Assembly: GCF_030252185.1 (NCBI RefSeq)
Contig: NZ_CP126970.1
Span: 682,001 to 746,000, forward strand
Reading direction: 5' to 3'
Source of the DNA: Corynebacterium suedekumii
Lineage (GTDB): Bacteria > Actinomycetota > Actinomycetes > Mycobacteriales > Mycobacteriaceae
DNA: 64,000 nucleotides
Position numbers and translations under genes: made by a program
Shown: positions 32,368 through 41,465 of the stretch, piece by piece
How the letters are laid out: every line of letters begins with the position of its first letter
Numbering within the stretch: the stretch's first letter is position 1
Notes under the pieces: generated by a model
Told to the model about the DNA's origin: nothing
The model's input: the letters and a program-made list of their open reading frames with translations, nothing else
Database searches by the model: none

Positions 32368-33031
32368 AAACTTCTGATAGAAGAAAAAGGCTGTGAAAAG
32401 CCCAAACCCAACCAAAAACAAACAACCGACGATTCAAAAATGATTCATCAATTGTCCGAAAAATCACGAACCACCACACCACCCACACCACAAACAGCAG
32501 TATGAGCGGATCAGCTGGTGATCCGGCCACCGGTGCCTGTCCCGACGGGGATTAGCAGACACCAGGTAACAAATAACAGATGAGACCAATGCTGCATCCG
32601 CACCCGAAACAGTTCACCACACACAGTGTGGCGCGTTGTTTACAGTGGCACCCATTCCAAGTGAACATCAGGTACCACCCGGCACGCACCACCCACAACC
32701 AGTATCAGACCGGCTACAGGGGGTTGACCAGCACAATCATCATCAAAAAACAAAAGTACATTGGCACACTATTGAGTTCTCACACAACATCACCACACCA
32801 CGACACCAACCACATGTTCGTGGTCAATCCGTTGGCGGGATATTTTTCGTCAGGGCCTGTTTTCCTCTCGCCTGCTCGCATCTCTGCGGGGCGCTGTCGG
32901 TCGCGCTGACTCACATAAAGTTACACACCACGACTGACGGACACAACTCCCCAGGTCAGAGCCCGTAAAACCCGCCCCTTCAACACACTAGGAAACACGC
33001 TCTATGCCGTCGCGTGCTTCCGCAGTCCGAG
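32368..33031 (-). other. rRNA operon leader and promoter region
   Basis: No protein gene is credible here. Reading on the minus strand it holds the rRNA promoter near 32918-32946, then about 550 bp of leader. The leader includes TGTTGTGTGAGAACTCAATA (about 32770-32789), the conserved actinobacterial rRNA antitermination box, repeated in the 16S-23S spacer. The stretch between 32368 and 32700 is A/C-rich on the plus strand with no further motif I recognise. Confidence 0.75.
32918..32946 (-). promoter_or_regulatory. Candidate rRNA operon promoter
   Basis: On the minus strand TTGTGT (32946-32941) and TAACTT (32923-32918) are separated by exactly 17 bp, about 550 bp upstream of mature 16S. Other promoters in the leader are possible. 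Confidence 0.6.
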
Positions 33032-34057
33032 CTAAGCACTCGCGCCGGAGGATCCGGGTACCGCCTGTCGGGCCACCGCGGGCAACGTGAGGGCGTGGAG
33101 CAGATACAGCACGATGCCGGACGCCAGCACCATGCCGACGGGGAGATGGCCTGTGGCCCAGAGAACGACCACGCCGACCCCGGCACCGACATAGGCGATC
33201 GGTACCCACCAGGTGCGTCCGCTCGCCAGTTCGGCGAGGACCACGACTATCGCCAGCAGCAGGGCGCCGGCCACCGGCACCACCACCATCTCCGTGGTCA
33301 GCAGCTGACCGGACACCAGTGCAGCGAGGACACCGAGAACCAACGCGCAGACCGGGCTGATGAATCCGATGACAGCTGTTTCCCGTGCCCAGACGGCACG
33401 GTGGCCTCCGAAGCCGACCCATTCGCGGAAGCTCCGGCCGAACTCGCCCATGATGACGAACACGCCCTGGACGAAGACGACGGTGAAGAAGATCCCCGCC
33501 AGGTCCGACTCCAGTCGGGCGTATTGCACGAGCAGCCCAAGAACAATGACCAGTACGGGTGCGCCACCCCAGAGGAATGCCCAGGCCGTCACCTGAGGCT
33601 CCCGGATCATCTGTACGACCGGGGTGAGGGGGAAGCGGGAGCGCTCGGGCATCGCCTGCCCACGATGCTGGTGAGCACCGTCTTTCCGCAGTAGAGCAAT
33701 TCCGCCACCGACGACGAGACCGAGGAGGAACACCGGCTGGATGTGGATGGGCGTGAGCGACCACATCACGACCGCCAGCAGAAGGAGCACGATCACGGTT
33801 GCGGAGACGAGTAACCGGTGGTGGTGGCGCCAGTACCGCGTGTCAAGCCCAATCGCCCGGTAGCGCTCCCACGTGGGAGCAAGGGGGGCCAGGAGTGCGG
33901 TTACCGCCGCCGACCATCCCATGCCTGCCAGTCCGAATCCGTCGGCGGAGGCCGCGGCGAACGACAGGATCACCAGTGCCACGAGGCGTGACACCACCGT
34001 CACGTCGGTGAGCGTGAGCAGTCGGAACAGTCGGGCGTTGTCGGCGACGTGGTTCAT
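33032..34057 (-). CDS. Membrane protein, probable ABC-2-like permease subunit
   Basis: A 341-residue protein with about 10 hydrophobic helices and no catalytic motif (ATVIVLLLLAVVMW, PVLVIVLGLLVQYA, GIFFTVVFVQGVFVIMG, VPVAGALLLAIVVVLAELA). GGAGGTGATC lies 4-13 nt before ATG 34057. It is the last gene of GntR / ATPase / permease, so it is most likely the membrane partner of the ATPase. Substrate unknown; YtrA-type GntR loci often respond to cell-wall antibiotics. Confidence 0.78.
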   Translation of the reverse strand: MNHVADNARLFRLLTLTDVTVVSRLVALVILSFAAASADGFGLAGMGWSAAVTALLAPLAPTWERYRAIGLDTRYWRHHHRLLVSATVIVLLLLAVVMWSLTPIHIQPVFLLGLVVGGGIALLRKDGAHQHRGQAMPERSRFPLTPVVQMIREPQVTAWAFLWGGAPVLVIVLGLLVQYARLESDLAGIFFTVVFVQGVFVIMGEFGRSFREWVGFGGHRAVWARETAVIGFISPVCALVLGVLAALVSGQLLTTEMVVVPVAGALLLAIVVVLAELASGRTWWVPIAYVGAGVGVVVLWATGHLPVGMVLASGIVLYLLHALTLPAVARQAVPGSSGASA

Positions 34058-34871
34058 CGGTGATCACCTCCAGGGCGAGCACGGCCTGTTCGAGGGTGAC
34101 TTCGGAGACACGCACCTTGCCGCCGGTCTGGCGGGCGGTGTCGAAGGCGGCGTCGGCACGCTCGGGAGTGGCACGCAGGTCGATGATGCTGCGGCGGCCG
34201 ATGCTCATGTCTTCACGGCGCAGTTCGGGGACGTTGCCCAGGCGGCTGATGACCCGGTTGACCTCCTCGGCCGGACCGGTGAGCTCGAGGATCTGCTCGG
34301 CAAGGTCCTCGACGGGGCCGGCGAGGGTGAGGTGCCCGTCCTCGAGGTAGAGGACGGTGTCGAGAAGCCTCTCCGATTCGTGCAGGTGGTGCGTGGACAT
34401 GGTGATGGTGCGCGGAAGGCGCTCCATCTCCTCCCGGATGGTGCGGTAGAAGGCCTCCCGTTTTGCGGTGTCGAGGCCGAGGTACGGTTCGTCGAGAAGC
34501 ATCAGTTCGCAGCCGGAGGCACAGGCGAAGACGAGGGAGGCGGCGGATTTCTGGCCGCGGGAGAGTTCGGAGTAGTTCCGGCCGGTGGGCAGGTCGAACC
34601 GCGTGACCAGCTCCTCTGCGCGGTCCGCATCCCAGGTGACGTGGCGGGCGCTGCCCACCGCGAGGATCTTGCGGACCGGCCAGCTGGCGGGGATCGGGGC
34701 GTCGATACCCGCGAGAACGGCGCGGTCGAGGACCTCCGGGTTGTCGAAGGGGCGCTCGCCGAAGACGGTGAGGTCTCCCTCGGAGCGCAGCTGGCCGGCC
34801 AGGACCCGGAGGAGGGTGGTTTTGCCGGCACCGTTGGGGCCGATGAGGCCGTGGATGAGGTCGGTGGTCAT
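33843..34871 (-). CDS. ABC transporter ATP-binding protein (short N-terminus, 3' end overruns the permease gene)
   Basis: The ATPase has Walker A GPNGAGKTTLL at residues 11-21, signature YSELSRGQKSAASL, Walker B CELMLLDEP, and the switch His in ITMSTHHLHES. The usual first two beta strands before Walker A are missing: the protein begins MTTDLIHGLIGPNG, and its ATG overlaps the GntR stop as ATGA. At the C-terminus the frame runs 215 bp into the permease gene. There the codons lose the G/C-ending bias, while the permease frame keeps it. The natural end is probably near 34064, where the other frame has TGA inside the permease ribosome site. Confidence 0.8.
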   Translation of the reverse strand: MTTDLIHGLIGPNGAGKTTLLRVLAGQLRSEGDLTVFGERPFDNPEVLDRAVLAGIDAPIPASWPVRKILAVGSARHVTWDADRAEELVTRFDLPTGRNYSELSRGQKSAASLVFACASGCELMLLDEPYLGLDTAKREAFYRTIREEMERLPRTITMSTHHLHESERLLDTVLYLEDGHLTLAGPVEDLAEQILELTGPAEEVNRVISRLGNVPELRREDMSIGRRSIIDLRATPERADAAFDTARQTGGKVRVSEVTLEQAVLALEVITDEPRRRQRPTVPTAHAHRRDGGVTPRGTGDPVVRRGLRRRIRTGRHGMVGGGNRTPGPPCSHVGALPGDWA

Positions 34872-35242
34872 CGGTAGAGTCCTCGGCTTTCTGCGACGGC
34901 GTCGATGAGGCGGTGGATGTCGGCCCGGGTGAACCCGAGGATGACGGCTTCGTCGATGAGCGGGGCGAGGTAGGCCTCCGCGAAGTCGTCCCGGCGACGG
35001 GAGATGATGAGGGTGCGGGCCTCGGCGGTGACGAACATGCCGATCCCGCGTCGTTTCTCCAGGACGCCGTTGTCCACGAGCAGAGTCATGCCCTTACGGG
35101 CGGTGGCGGGATTGATGTGGTGGAACGCCGCCAGTTCGTTGGTGGAGGGCGCACGGTCCCCGGGGGAGAGGGTGCCGTCGACGATCGAGTCCTCGACGAA
35201 CGTGGCGATCTGCCGGAACAGTGGCGCGGTGGCCTCGTCCAC
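34868..35242 (-). CDS. GntR-family regulator (YtrA subfamily)
   Basis: A 124-residue repressor with an N-terminal winged HTH (PLFRQIATFVEDSIVDGTLSPGDRAPSTNELAAFHHINPATARKGMTLLVDNGVLEKRRGIGMFVT) and a short C-terminal dimerisation tail, as in YtrA. GTG 35242 follows GGAGGAGGTCCC. It heads an operon with ABC ATPase and permease, the usual YtrA layout, and probably represses that operon through the inverted repeat just upstream. Confidence 0.9.
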   Translation of the reverse strand: MDEATAPLFRQIATFVEDSIVDGTLSPGDRAPSTNELAAFHHINPATARKGMTLLVDNGVLEKRRGIGMFVTAEARTLIISRRRDDFAEAYLAPLIDEAVILGFTRADIHRLIDAVAESRGLYR

Positions 35243-35258
35243 GGGACCTCCTCCGTTA

Positions 35259-35284
35259 GTTGGTTAGTTACTTGCCTAATCAAC
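35259..35284. promoter_or_regulatory. Candidate GntR/YtrA operator
   Basis: GTTGGTTAG and CTAATCAAC form an inverted repeat with an 8-bp spacer (one mismatch), 17 bp upstream of the GntR start codon. Confidence 0.55.
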
Positions 35285-35455
35285 CGTAGAACCTATGGCT
35301 CAGATCGGCAACCCCTGTCACCTCCGCATTCCCTCCCCCACCTGCGAATCTGCCGGGAAAATGTGGTTCGACATCGACGTGACCGCAGTTGTTAGGGCAT
35401 GCTGGTGTGGAAGAAAACAACTTAGATTCACCGACAACCACAGAAATTAGGAGCC

Positions 35456-36829
35456 ATGCTTGAACGCACACTCGTCTTCGTCGACACCTCTTACCTCCTC
35501 GCGAGCTTCTACAACTCGTGGGAGACGGGAGCCCGCTCCCAGTTAGAGATCGATCTGCCCGAGGTGGTCAACGTCCTCGGGTCCATGATCCAGAACCAGC
35601 TCCACCAGCCCATCCACCGCCAGCTCTGGTACGACGGCATCCCCGACTCCGGCCCCCACCGTTACCAGCGCGCCCTGCGCACCTGCGACGGCGTGCAGTT
35701 GCGCGCCGGCCAACTCATCGAGTGGGGCGACCGCCGCACCCAGAAAGCGGTGGACACCCGGCTGGTCGCCGACATGGTCTCCACCGCGGTGCGCCAGCAG
35801 TTCACCGACATGGTGCTCGTCTCCGGGGACGCCGACATGATCCCCGGCGTCCAGGAGGCCACCACCAACGGTGTCCGCGTCCACCTCTACGGCTTCGGCT
35901 GGGACTCCATGTCCTCCGCCCTGCGCCACGCCTGTGATTCGACCACCATCCTCGATCCGCGCGAGGACTTCGCCGACGCCATGCAGCTGCAGGTCCTCGA
36001 GGGGCCCCTGCCGCCGGTCGTCCGTTCCCGCCCGCTCGGCGACGCCGAGCCGATCGAGGAACCGGGCATGACCGCCGTCAGCGACGGCGAGATCTACGCC
36101 CCGCAGCCCCCGGCCCCCCGGACCGAGGACGCCACCACATCCGAGGACACCACCACCGTCGAGGCCCCGAACGTTGAGACCGGTGCCGGCGAACACGGTG
36201 ATGACGCCCCCAAGCCCAGCGCGCAGCGCACGGCCCACCCCGCCACGCCCACCGCCCGGGCCGCGGATCCCGACGTCTCCGCGGCAGCCTCGGTGTCCGT
36301 CCGGGAATCCGTCGTCGAGGCGGAACTCGCCCGCGACATGGAGGAACGTCAGCAGACGGAGGAACAGAACCGCAACGAGCACAGCCGACCCGCTCCGAAA
36401 CCCGGCGCTCCCCGCCCCGGTCCCGCACGGGCGGCGGCCGGCCCGGAACAGTCCGGGACCCCCACCCCGGAGGCGCCGAAACCGGGCGTGCCCAAGCCGT
36501 CGATGATGGCGCCGCGCCGCAAGCTGCGGTCCCGTTATGTGCCGCTACCGGAGGAGGTCTGGTCCTCGGCCGGGTTCCAGACGCCCTTCGACGTGGGTCA
36601 GCAGTACGCGACGTGGTGGTTCGAGAACGCCGCCTCCGTGGAACAGCGCGACCAGGCGCACCTGCTCTCCGGCGGTGGGCTTCCCCCGGAGATCGACCGG
36701 CCGCTGCTGCAGTTCGCATGTGAGACGCTCCACGAGTACACGCTCAGCGAGACGCAGCGGGTCAACCTCCGGGACGGATTCCACTCGGGAATCCGCGGGG
36801 TGCTGATCAACTACCGCGTCGGACCCTGA
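35456..36829 (+). CDS. NYN-domain (PIN-like) predicted ribonuclease with long linker
   Basis: A 457-residue protein. Residues 1-170 are a NYN/LabA-type nuclease domain with conserved acidic residues in LVFVDTSYLL, QKAVDTRLVADM and LVSGDADMIPGV. Then come about 190 residues of Pro/Ala/Glu/Thr-rich disordered linker. A conserved C-terminal domain (RSRYVPLPEEVWSSAGFQTPFDVGQQYATWWFE...LLQFACETLHEYTLSETQRVNLRDGFHSGIRGVL) follows. AGGAG precedes the ATG. Likely acts on RNA; the target is unknown. The 3' end overlaps the convergent PspA-like gene by 19 bp. Confidence 0.85.
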   Translation: MLERTLVFVDTSYLLASFYNSWETGARSQLEIDLPEVVNVLGSMIQNQLHQPIHRQLWYDGIPDSGPHRYQRALRTCDGVQLRAGQLIEWGDRRTQKAVDTRLVADMVSTAVRQQFTDMVLVSGDADMIPGVQEATTNGVRVHLYGFGWDSMSSALRHACDSTTILDPREDFADAMQLQVLEGPLPPVVRSRPLGDAEPIEEPGMTAVSDGEIYAPQPPAPRTEDATTSEDTTTVEAPNVETGAGEHGDDAPKPSAQRTAHPATPTARAADPDVSAAASVSVRESVVEAELARDMEERQQTEEQNRNEHSRPAPKPGAPRPGPARAAAGPEQSGTPTPEAPKPGVPKPSMMAPRRKLRSRYVPLPEEVWSSAGFQTPFDVGQQYATWWFENAASVEQRDQAHLLSGGGLPPEIDRPLLQFACETLHEYTLSETQRVNLRDGFHSGIRGVLINYRVGP

Positions 36830-37749
36830 TCCTCGACCGGCTCGCCAGCCTCGGCGTCCTGCTCGTTCTGCTCGGCGCCCGGGGCGGTGCCCATGCCCTC
36901 TGCGGCGGCGTCGGCCTCCGCGGTCTCATCCTCGGTCGCCTTCTCAGCCGTGGCATTCTCGGCCACGGCATTCTCAGCGGCGACATCCTCACCGGTGGTC
37001 AGCTGGTTGGCCCCGGCGGCTGCGGCGCCGGTGCCCAATGAGGCGCGGATCTCAGCGAGGCGCTCAGAAGCACGGAGATCGGTCCCGGCCTGGGAGATCT
37101 CGGCCATCCGGTCACTGACGGAGTGCTGGGTGAGTTCCTGTGCACCGAGGGCGTCTGCGTAGCGACGCTCGATCTTCTCCCGCACCGAGTCCAGCGTCGG
37201 GACATTGTCGTCCGGACGCAGTTCGTTCATGGTGTCCATGGCGCGCGTGGTGGATTCCTGCATGGCGGCCTGGTCGGCCTGGGCCCGGAGCTCGTCGATC
37301 TGGCCGAGCTGCTCCTTGAGGCGGACCTCCGACTCCTTCTGCTGGCGCTGGGCCTGCTCGGCGGCGGTGGTCGCCTGGGCGTGGAGCTGACGGGTCTCCT
37401 CGATCTGCTGCTCGACGGCCACGAGCTGGGAGGCGAAGATCTCGGCGGTGTTGTTGAGTTCCTGCGCCTTCGCGCTGTCCCCGCCGGCGGCGGCCTGGTC
37501 AGCCGCCTGGATGGCGGTGCGGGCCTGATTCTGGTGCTCCTCCTGCGACTTGAGCAGGCGGTTGAGCTTCATCTCCAGCTGCTTCTGGTTGCCGATGACG
37601 GCCGCGGCCTGCTCCGTGATCTGCTGGTGCTGGCGCTTGGCGGCGTCGGTGGCCTGCTGGATCTGGACCTTCGGATCAGCATTCTCGTCGATCTTGGAGT
37701 CGAAGGAGGCCATGAGGTACTTCCAGCCCTTGCTCAGTGGATTAGCCAT
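36811..37749 (-). CDS. PspA/IM30-family protein (35-kDa antigen-like)
   Basis: A 312-residue, almost entirely helical coiled-coil protein (MANPLSKGWKYLMASFDSKIDENADPKVQIQQATDAAKRQHQQITEQAAAVIGNQKQLEMKLNRLL) with the N-terminal amphipathic segment typical of membrane-binding PspA relatives in actinobacteria. The C-terminal ~60 residues are acidic and Ala-rich (ENAVAENATAEKATEDETAEADAAAEG), probably disordered. It presumably maintains membrane integrity under stress. ATG 37749 was chosen over the longer ORF start. Confidence 0.87.
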   Translation of the reverse strand: MANPLSKGWKYLMASFDSKIDENADPKVQIQQATDAAKRQHQQITEQAAAVIGNQKQLEMKLNRLLKSQEEHQNQARTAIQAADQAAAGGDSAKAQELNNTAEIFASQLVAVEQQIEETRQLHAQATTAAEQAQRQQKESEVRLKEQLGQIDELRAQADQAAMQESTTRAMDTMNELRPDDNVPTLDSVREKIERRYADALGAQELTQHSVSDRMAEISQAGTDLRASERLAEIRASLGTGAAAAGANQLTTGEDVAAENAVAENATAEKATEDETAEADAAAEGMGTAPGAEQNEQDAEAGEPVEDQGPTR

Positions 37750-37918
37750 GTCGAGGGTCTCGCTTTCTGTTCTGCTGGTGATCGCGGAGCGAACCGTGTT
37801 GTCCCCCACAGTTTACGGAGAACACCCGGGCCGTGCCGGGCACTGTATATATGACCCCGCATATGTGAGCCGCCCAGTGTCCGCCCCCATCCCGCCATGT
37901 CCCCGGGGCAACACGAAA

Positions 37919-37957
37919 CCCCGGCCCGCCCTCCCGAACAGGGAGGGCGGGCCGGGG
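37919..37957 (-). terminator. Terminator of the thioredoxin gene
   Basis: A perfect 17-bp GC-rich stem (37919-37935 with 37941-37957) and a 5-nt loop lie 16 bp past the trx stop on the minus strand, with TTTCG following. Confidence 0.88.
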
Positions 37958-37973
37958 TCAGGTGCCGGTGAGG

Positions 37974-38363
37974 TTACTGGCCGGGCTGCTCGGCGTCGCG
38001 GGCGGAGTTGGCCTCGGCGACCTGCCGGCGGACATCGTCCATGTCCAGGCCCTTGACCTGGCCGATGAGGTCTTCCAGGGCCGCGGGGGGAAGGGCGCCG
38101 GCGTCGCGGTAGACCATGATGCCGTCGCGGAAGATCATCAGCGTCGGGATGGACTGGATCTCCAGGGCGGCGGCGAGGTTCTGGTTGGCCTCGGTGTCCA
38201 GCTTGGCGAAGGTGGCGTCCTCGTGCTTCTCGGAGGCCGCCTCGTAGGTCGGGGCGAAGGAACGGCAGGGGCCGCACCAGGAGGCCCAGGCGTCCACGAG
38301 GACGATGCCCTCGCCGGTAACGGTCTGCTCGAATGTGGACTCGGTGACGTCAATGGTTGCCAA
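37974..38363 (-). CDS. trxA: Thioredoxin
   Basis: A 129-residue disulfide reductase with active site WASWCGPCRSF (Cys30 and Cys33), conserved Asp24 and cis-Pro in IQSIPTLMIF. A C-terminal acidic tail of about 25 residues (DMDDVRRQVAEANSARDAEQPGQ) extends past the usual fold. The start codon is TTG 38363 with AGGAG 7 nt upstream; no ATG fits. It is divergent to the copper-related genes. Confidence 0.93.
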   Translation of the reverse strand: MATIDVTESTFEQTVTGEGIVLVDAWASWCGPCRSFAPTYEAASEKHEDATFAKLDTEANQNLAAALEIQSIPTLMIFRDGIMVYRDAGALPPAALEDLIGQVKGLDMDDVRRQVAEANSARDAEQPGQ

Positions 38364-38498
38364 GGGAAGCTCCTAGAAAGTCATTTTGTAAGGTCGTACA
38401 CAACAGCCACCGTCAGGCGGCTTCGCTATGTACCAACACTACCCGGCCACTCCCTATTCCATCAGGGCCACGGGGGCCGCCGATCGAGAGGATCCTCC

Positions 38499-38720
38499 AT
38501 GATCAAGCACTACGTCGTCGAGGGCATGACAGGCGAGAACTGCAGGGTAAGCGTCGAGGACGAAATCAACGAGCTTCCCGGCACCCAGGGTGTCGAGGTC
38601 GATGTGGAGACCGGAAACGTGACCGTCACCGGTGAGGTGTTCACCGACGCAGACATCATCCGTGCGGTGGAGAACGCCGGCTTTACGGTCCAGGAGGAAC
38701 CGGACGTCGCCGGACTCTGA
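38499..38720 (+). CDS. Heavy-metal-associated (HMA) domain protein with a lost first cysteine
   Basis: A 73-residue CopZ-like ferredoxin fold. The metal loop reads VEGMTGENCRVSV where family members have GMTCxxC, so only one of the two Cys remains; the codon is GGC, one change from TGC. The rest of the fold is conserved (GVEVDVETGNVTVTGEVFTDADIIRAVENAGFTV). AGAGGA precedes the ATG. It sits 76 bp upstream of an intact CopZ-like gene. Reduced copper affinity or a different partner role is inferred. Confidence 0.85.
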   Translation: MIKHYVVEGMTGENCRVSVEDEINELPGTQGVEVDVETGNVTVTGEVFTDADIIRAVENAGFTVQEEPDVAGL

Positions 38721-38739
38721 TCCGCCCCACCCCTTGCCC

Positions 38740-38757
38740 GATACCCCCAAGGGGTAT
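38740..38757. promoter_or_regulatory. CsoR-like copper operator upstream of the intact CopZ-like gene
   Basis: ATACCCCCAAGGGGTAT is a palindrome of the CsoR type, 40 bp before the ATG of the copper chaperone. In known systems CsoR releases such sites on binding Cu(I). Confidence 0.72.
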
Positions 38758-38796
38758 ATGCTCGGCGATACCATCACCGAGCGAAGGGACCGTTCC

Positions 38797-39006
38797 ATGA
38801 GCGCCATCACGAAGAACTACATGGTCGAGGGCATGACCTGCGGCCACTGCGAAGCCTCCGTCACGGAGGAGGTCGGTGAGATCGCCGGCGTCACCGCAGT
38901 CGAGGCCAGCGCCGCCAACGGCCGCGTGGCCGTGACCGGCGACGGCTTCACCGACGAGCAGGTGGTCGCCGCCGTCGAGGAGGCCGGTTACACGGTCAGG
39001 AACTGA
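38797..39006 (+). CDS. CopZ-like copper chaperone
   Basis: A 69-residue HMA protein with an intact [13 protein letters not shown] metal loop and the beta-alpha-beta fold ([36 protein letters not shown]). It should deliver Cu(I) to the following copper ATPase. An AAGGGA ribosome site precedes the ATG, and a CsoR-like box lies upstream. Confidence 0.92.
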   Translation: MSAITKNYMVEGMTCGHCEASVTEEVGEIAGVTAVEASAANGRVAVTGDGFTDEQVVAAVEEAGYTVRN

Positions 39007-39085
39007 CCTCACCCGGCATGACCCGGCCCCGGACCCCGCGTCCGGTGGCCGGGTCTTGCCGTTTCCGCGGCACCCGCCCCCTTGC

Positions 39086-39108
39086 CATATACCCCATGGG
39101 GGTATATG
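39086..39108. promoter_or_regulatory. CsoR-like copper operator upstream of the copper ATPase
   Basis: ATATACCCCATGGGGGTATAT is a near-perfect palindrome 8 bp before the ATPase ATG, matching the box upstream of the chaperone. Such close spacing suggests the operator overlaps the promoter or transcription start. Confidence 0.75.
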
Positions 39109-39116
39109 GTGAGGGC

Positions 39117-41402
39117 ATGACACAGACGCACCCAGCCACGGATCTGCTCCAGATCGACCTCAGCGTGACCGGCATGACCTGCACGTCCTGTTCCGCCCGC
39201 GTCGAACGCAAGCTCAACAAGGTCGACGGTGCCGACGCCACCGTCAACTTCGCCACCGAATCCGCCAGCGTGTCCTACGACCCCGCCAAGGTCGACCCGG
39301 ACGCCCTCATCGAGGTCGTCCGGGGGGCGGGCTATGACGCGTTCACCGTCGCGGACTCCGACGCGGCCTCCGAGGATTCCGCCGAGGAGGGGGACGCGGG
39401 GGCGTCGATAAGCGAGAGCCCCCAGGATGCCGCCCGCGCCCGGGAGGCGGCCGATCTCAAGCACCGCGTCACCGTCTCCGCGCTGCTCACGGTGCCGATC
39501 GTCCTGCTGAGCATGATCCCCGCGCTGCAGTTCACCAACTGGCAGTGGGCCGTGCTCACCATGACCACCCCGGTGTTCTTCTGGGGCGGTGCCCCCTTCC
39601 ACCGGGCGACGTTCATCAACCTGCGGCACGGGTCGTTCACCATGGACACCCTCATCACGCTGGGCACCTCCGCCGCCTACCTGTGGAGCCTGTGGGCGCT
39701 GTTCATCGGCAACGCCGGCCATCCCGGCATGACCATGGAGATGCACCTGTTCCCCTCGGACACGACGATGGACGAGATCTACCTCGAGACCACCGCCGTG
39801 GTGATCACGTTCCTGCTGCTCGGCCGCTGGTTCGAGACGAAGGCCAAGGGTCAGTCCTCCGTGGCGCTGCGCGCCCTGCTCGACATGGGCGCCAAGGACG
39901 CCGCCGTGCTTGTCGACGGCCGCGAGACCCGCGTCCCCGTCTCCCGCCTGCAGGTGGGGGACACCGTCATCGTCCGCCCGGGCGAGAAGATCGCCGCTGA
40001 CGGCCGTGTCATCGACGGCACATCCGCCATCGACGAATCCATGCTCACCGGCGAGTCCGTGCCCGTCGAGGCGACCGTCGGCTCCACCGTCACCGGCGCG
40101 ACCGTCAACACCTCCGGCCGCCTGCTCGTCGAGGTCACCCGCGTCGGCGCCGACTCCACCCTGGCCCAGATGGCGAAACTGGTCACCGACGCCCAGGCGA
40201 AGAAGGCCCCCGTCCAGCGCCTGGTGGACCGGATCTCCCAGATCTTCGTGCCCGTCGTCATCGCCGTCTCCCTCATCACCCTGGCCACCCACCTCGCCCT
40301 GGGCAACGGGCTGGCCCCGGCCTTCACCGCCGCCGTCGCCGTGCTCATCATCGCCTGCCCCTGCGCCCTCGGCCTGGCCACCCCGACCGCTCTGCTCGTG
40401 GGCACCGGCCGCGGCGCCCAGCTGGGCCTGCTGATCAAGGGCCCGGAGGTCCTCGAGTCGACCCGGCGCGTGGACACCATCGTCATGGACAAGACCGGCA
40501 CCGTCACCGAGGGCGCGATGTCCGTCACCGGCGTCACCGCCGCCGCCGACCGTGCCGACGACGACGTGCTCGCCGCGGCCGCCGCCGTCGAGGCTGCCTC
40601 CGAGCACCCCATCGCCCGGGCGATCGTCCGCGCCGCCCGCGGGGAGGTGGCTGAGGTGACCGACTTCCGCAACCTCGCCGGCTCCGGCGTCACCGGCACC
40701 GTCGACGGGCACACCGTCACCGTCGGCCGGCCCGTCGAGACCCTGCCGGCGCAACTCCGGGTGGCGTTCGATGATGCCCAGGAGCAGGGCGGCACCCCGG
40801 TCGTGGTGACGATCGACGACCAGCCGGCCGGCGTCATCGCTGTCCGCGACACCGTCAAGGCCACCTCCCGGGAGGCGGTCACCGGCATGCGGGAGCTCGG
40901 GCTGACCCCCATGCTCCTCACCGGCGACAATTCCGGCGCCGCCCGCGCGGTCGCCGCCGAGGTGGGCATCGACGCCGACCACGTCATCGCCGAGGTCATG
41001 CCCGACGACAAGGTCTCCGTCGTGGAGCGCCTGCAGACGGAGGGCCGCAACGTCGCCATGGTCGGCGACGGCGTCAACGACGCCGCCGCCCTGGCGCGGT
41101 CCGACCTCGGCCTGGCCATGGGCGCGGGAACCGACGTCGCCATCGAGGCCTCCGACATCACCCTCATGAACAACGACCTGCGCTCCGCCGTCGACGCCAT
41201 CCGCCTGTCCCGCCGCACCCTGGGCACGATCAAGGGCAACCTGTTCTGGGCCTTCGCCTACAACGTCGTGCTCATCCCCGTCGCGGCCGTCGGACTGCTC
41301 AACCCCATGCTCGCGGGTGTGGCCATGGCCTTCTCCTCGGTGTTCGTGGTCACCAACTCCCTGCGACTGCGCAGCTTCCGCTCCTCCCACGAACAGTCCT
41401 AA
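39117..41402 (+). CDS. copA: Copper-translocating P1B-type ATPase
   Basis: Exports Cu(I) from the cytoplasm. The 761-residue protein has an N-terminal HMA domain with GMTCTSC (Cys22, Cys25), eight hydrophobic helices, actuator motif LTGESVPVE, the metal-site CPC in [23 protein letters not shown], phosphorylation site [10 protein letters not shown], an HP motif (EHPIARAIV), and hinge [31 protein letters not shown]. The start at 39117 follows a CsoR-like box. CPC plus the upstream chaperone and CsoR-type boxes point to Cu(I) rather than Zn or Cd. Confidence 0.93.
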   Translation: MTQTHPATDLLQIDLSVTGMTCTSCSARVERKLNKVDGADATVNFATESASVSYDPAKVDPDALIEVVRGAGYDAFTVADSDAASEDSAEEGDAGASISESPQDAARAREAADLKHRVTVSALLTVPIVLLSMIPALQFTNWQWAVLTMTTPVFFWGGAPFHRATFINLRHGSFTMDTLITLGTSAAYLWSLWALFIGNAGHPGMTMEMHLFPSDTTMDEIYLETTAVVITFLLLGRWFETKAKGQSSVALRALLDMGAKDAAVLVDGRETRVPVSRLQVGDTVIVRPGEKIAADGRVIDGTSAIDESMLTGESVPVEATVGSTVTGATVNTSGRLLVEVTRVGADSTLAQMAKLVTDAQAKKAPVQRLVDRISQIFVPVVIAVSLITLATHLALGNGLAPAFTAAVAVLIIACPCALGLATPTALLVGTGRGAQLGLLIKGPEVLESTRRVDTIVMDKTGTVTEGAMSVTGVTAAADRADDDVLAAAAAVEAASEHPIARAIVRAARGEVAEVTDFRNLAGSGVTGTVDGHTVTVGRPVETLPAQLRVAFDDAQEQGGTPVVVTIDDQPAGVIAVRDTVKATSREAVTGMRELGLTPMLLTGDNSGAARAVAAEVGIDADHVIAEVMPDDKVSVVERLQTEGRNVAMVGDGVNDAAALARSDLGLAMGAGTDVAIEASDITLMNNDLRSAVDAIRLSRRTLGTIKGNLFWAFAYNVVLIPVAAVGLLNPMLAGVAMAFSSVFVVTNSLRLRSFRSSHEQS

Positions 41403-41465
41403 CCGCGGTCGGAGTACAGTTTCCTCCAACCAACTGTCGCTCTGACCCCCGCGAAGGGAAGCCGC

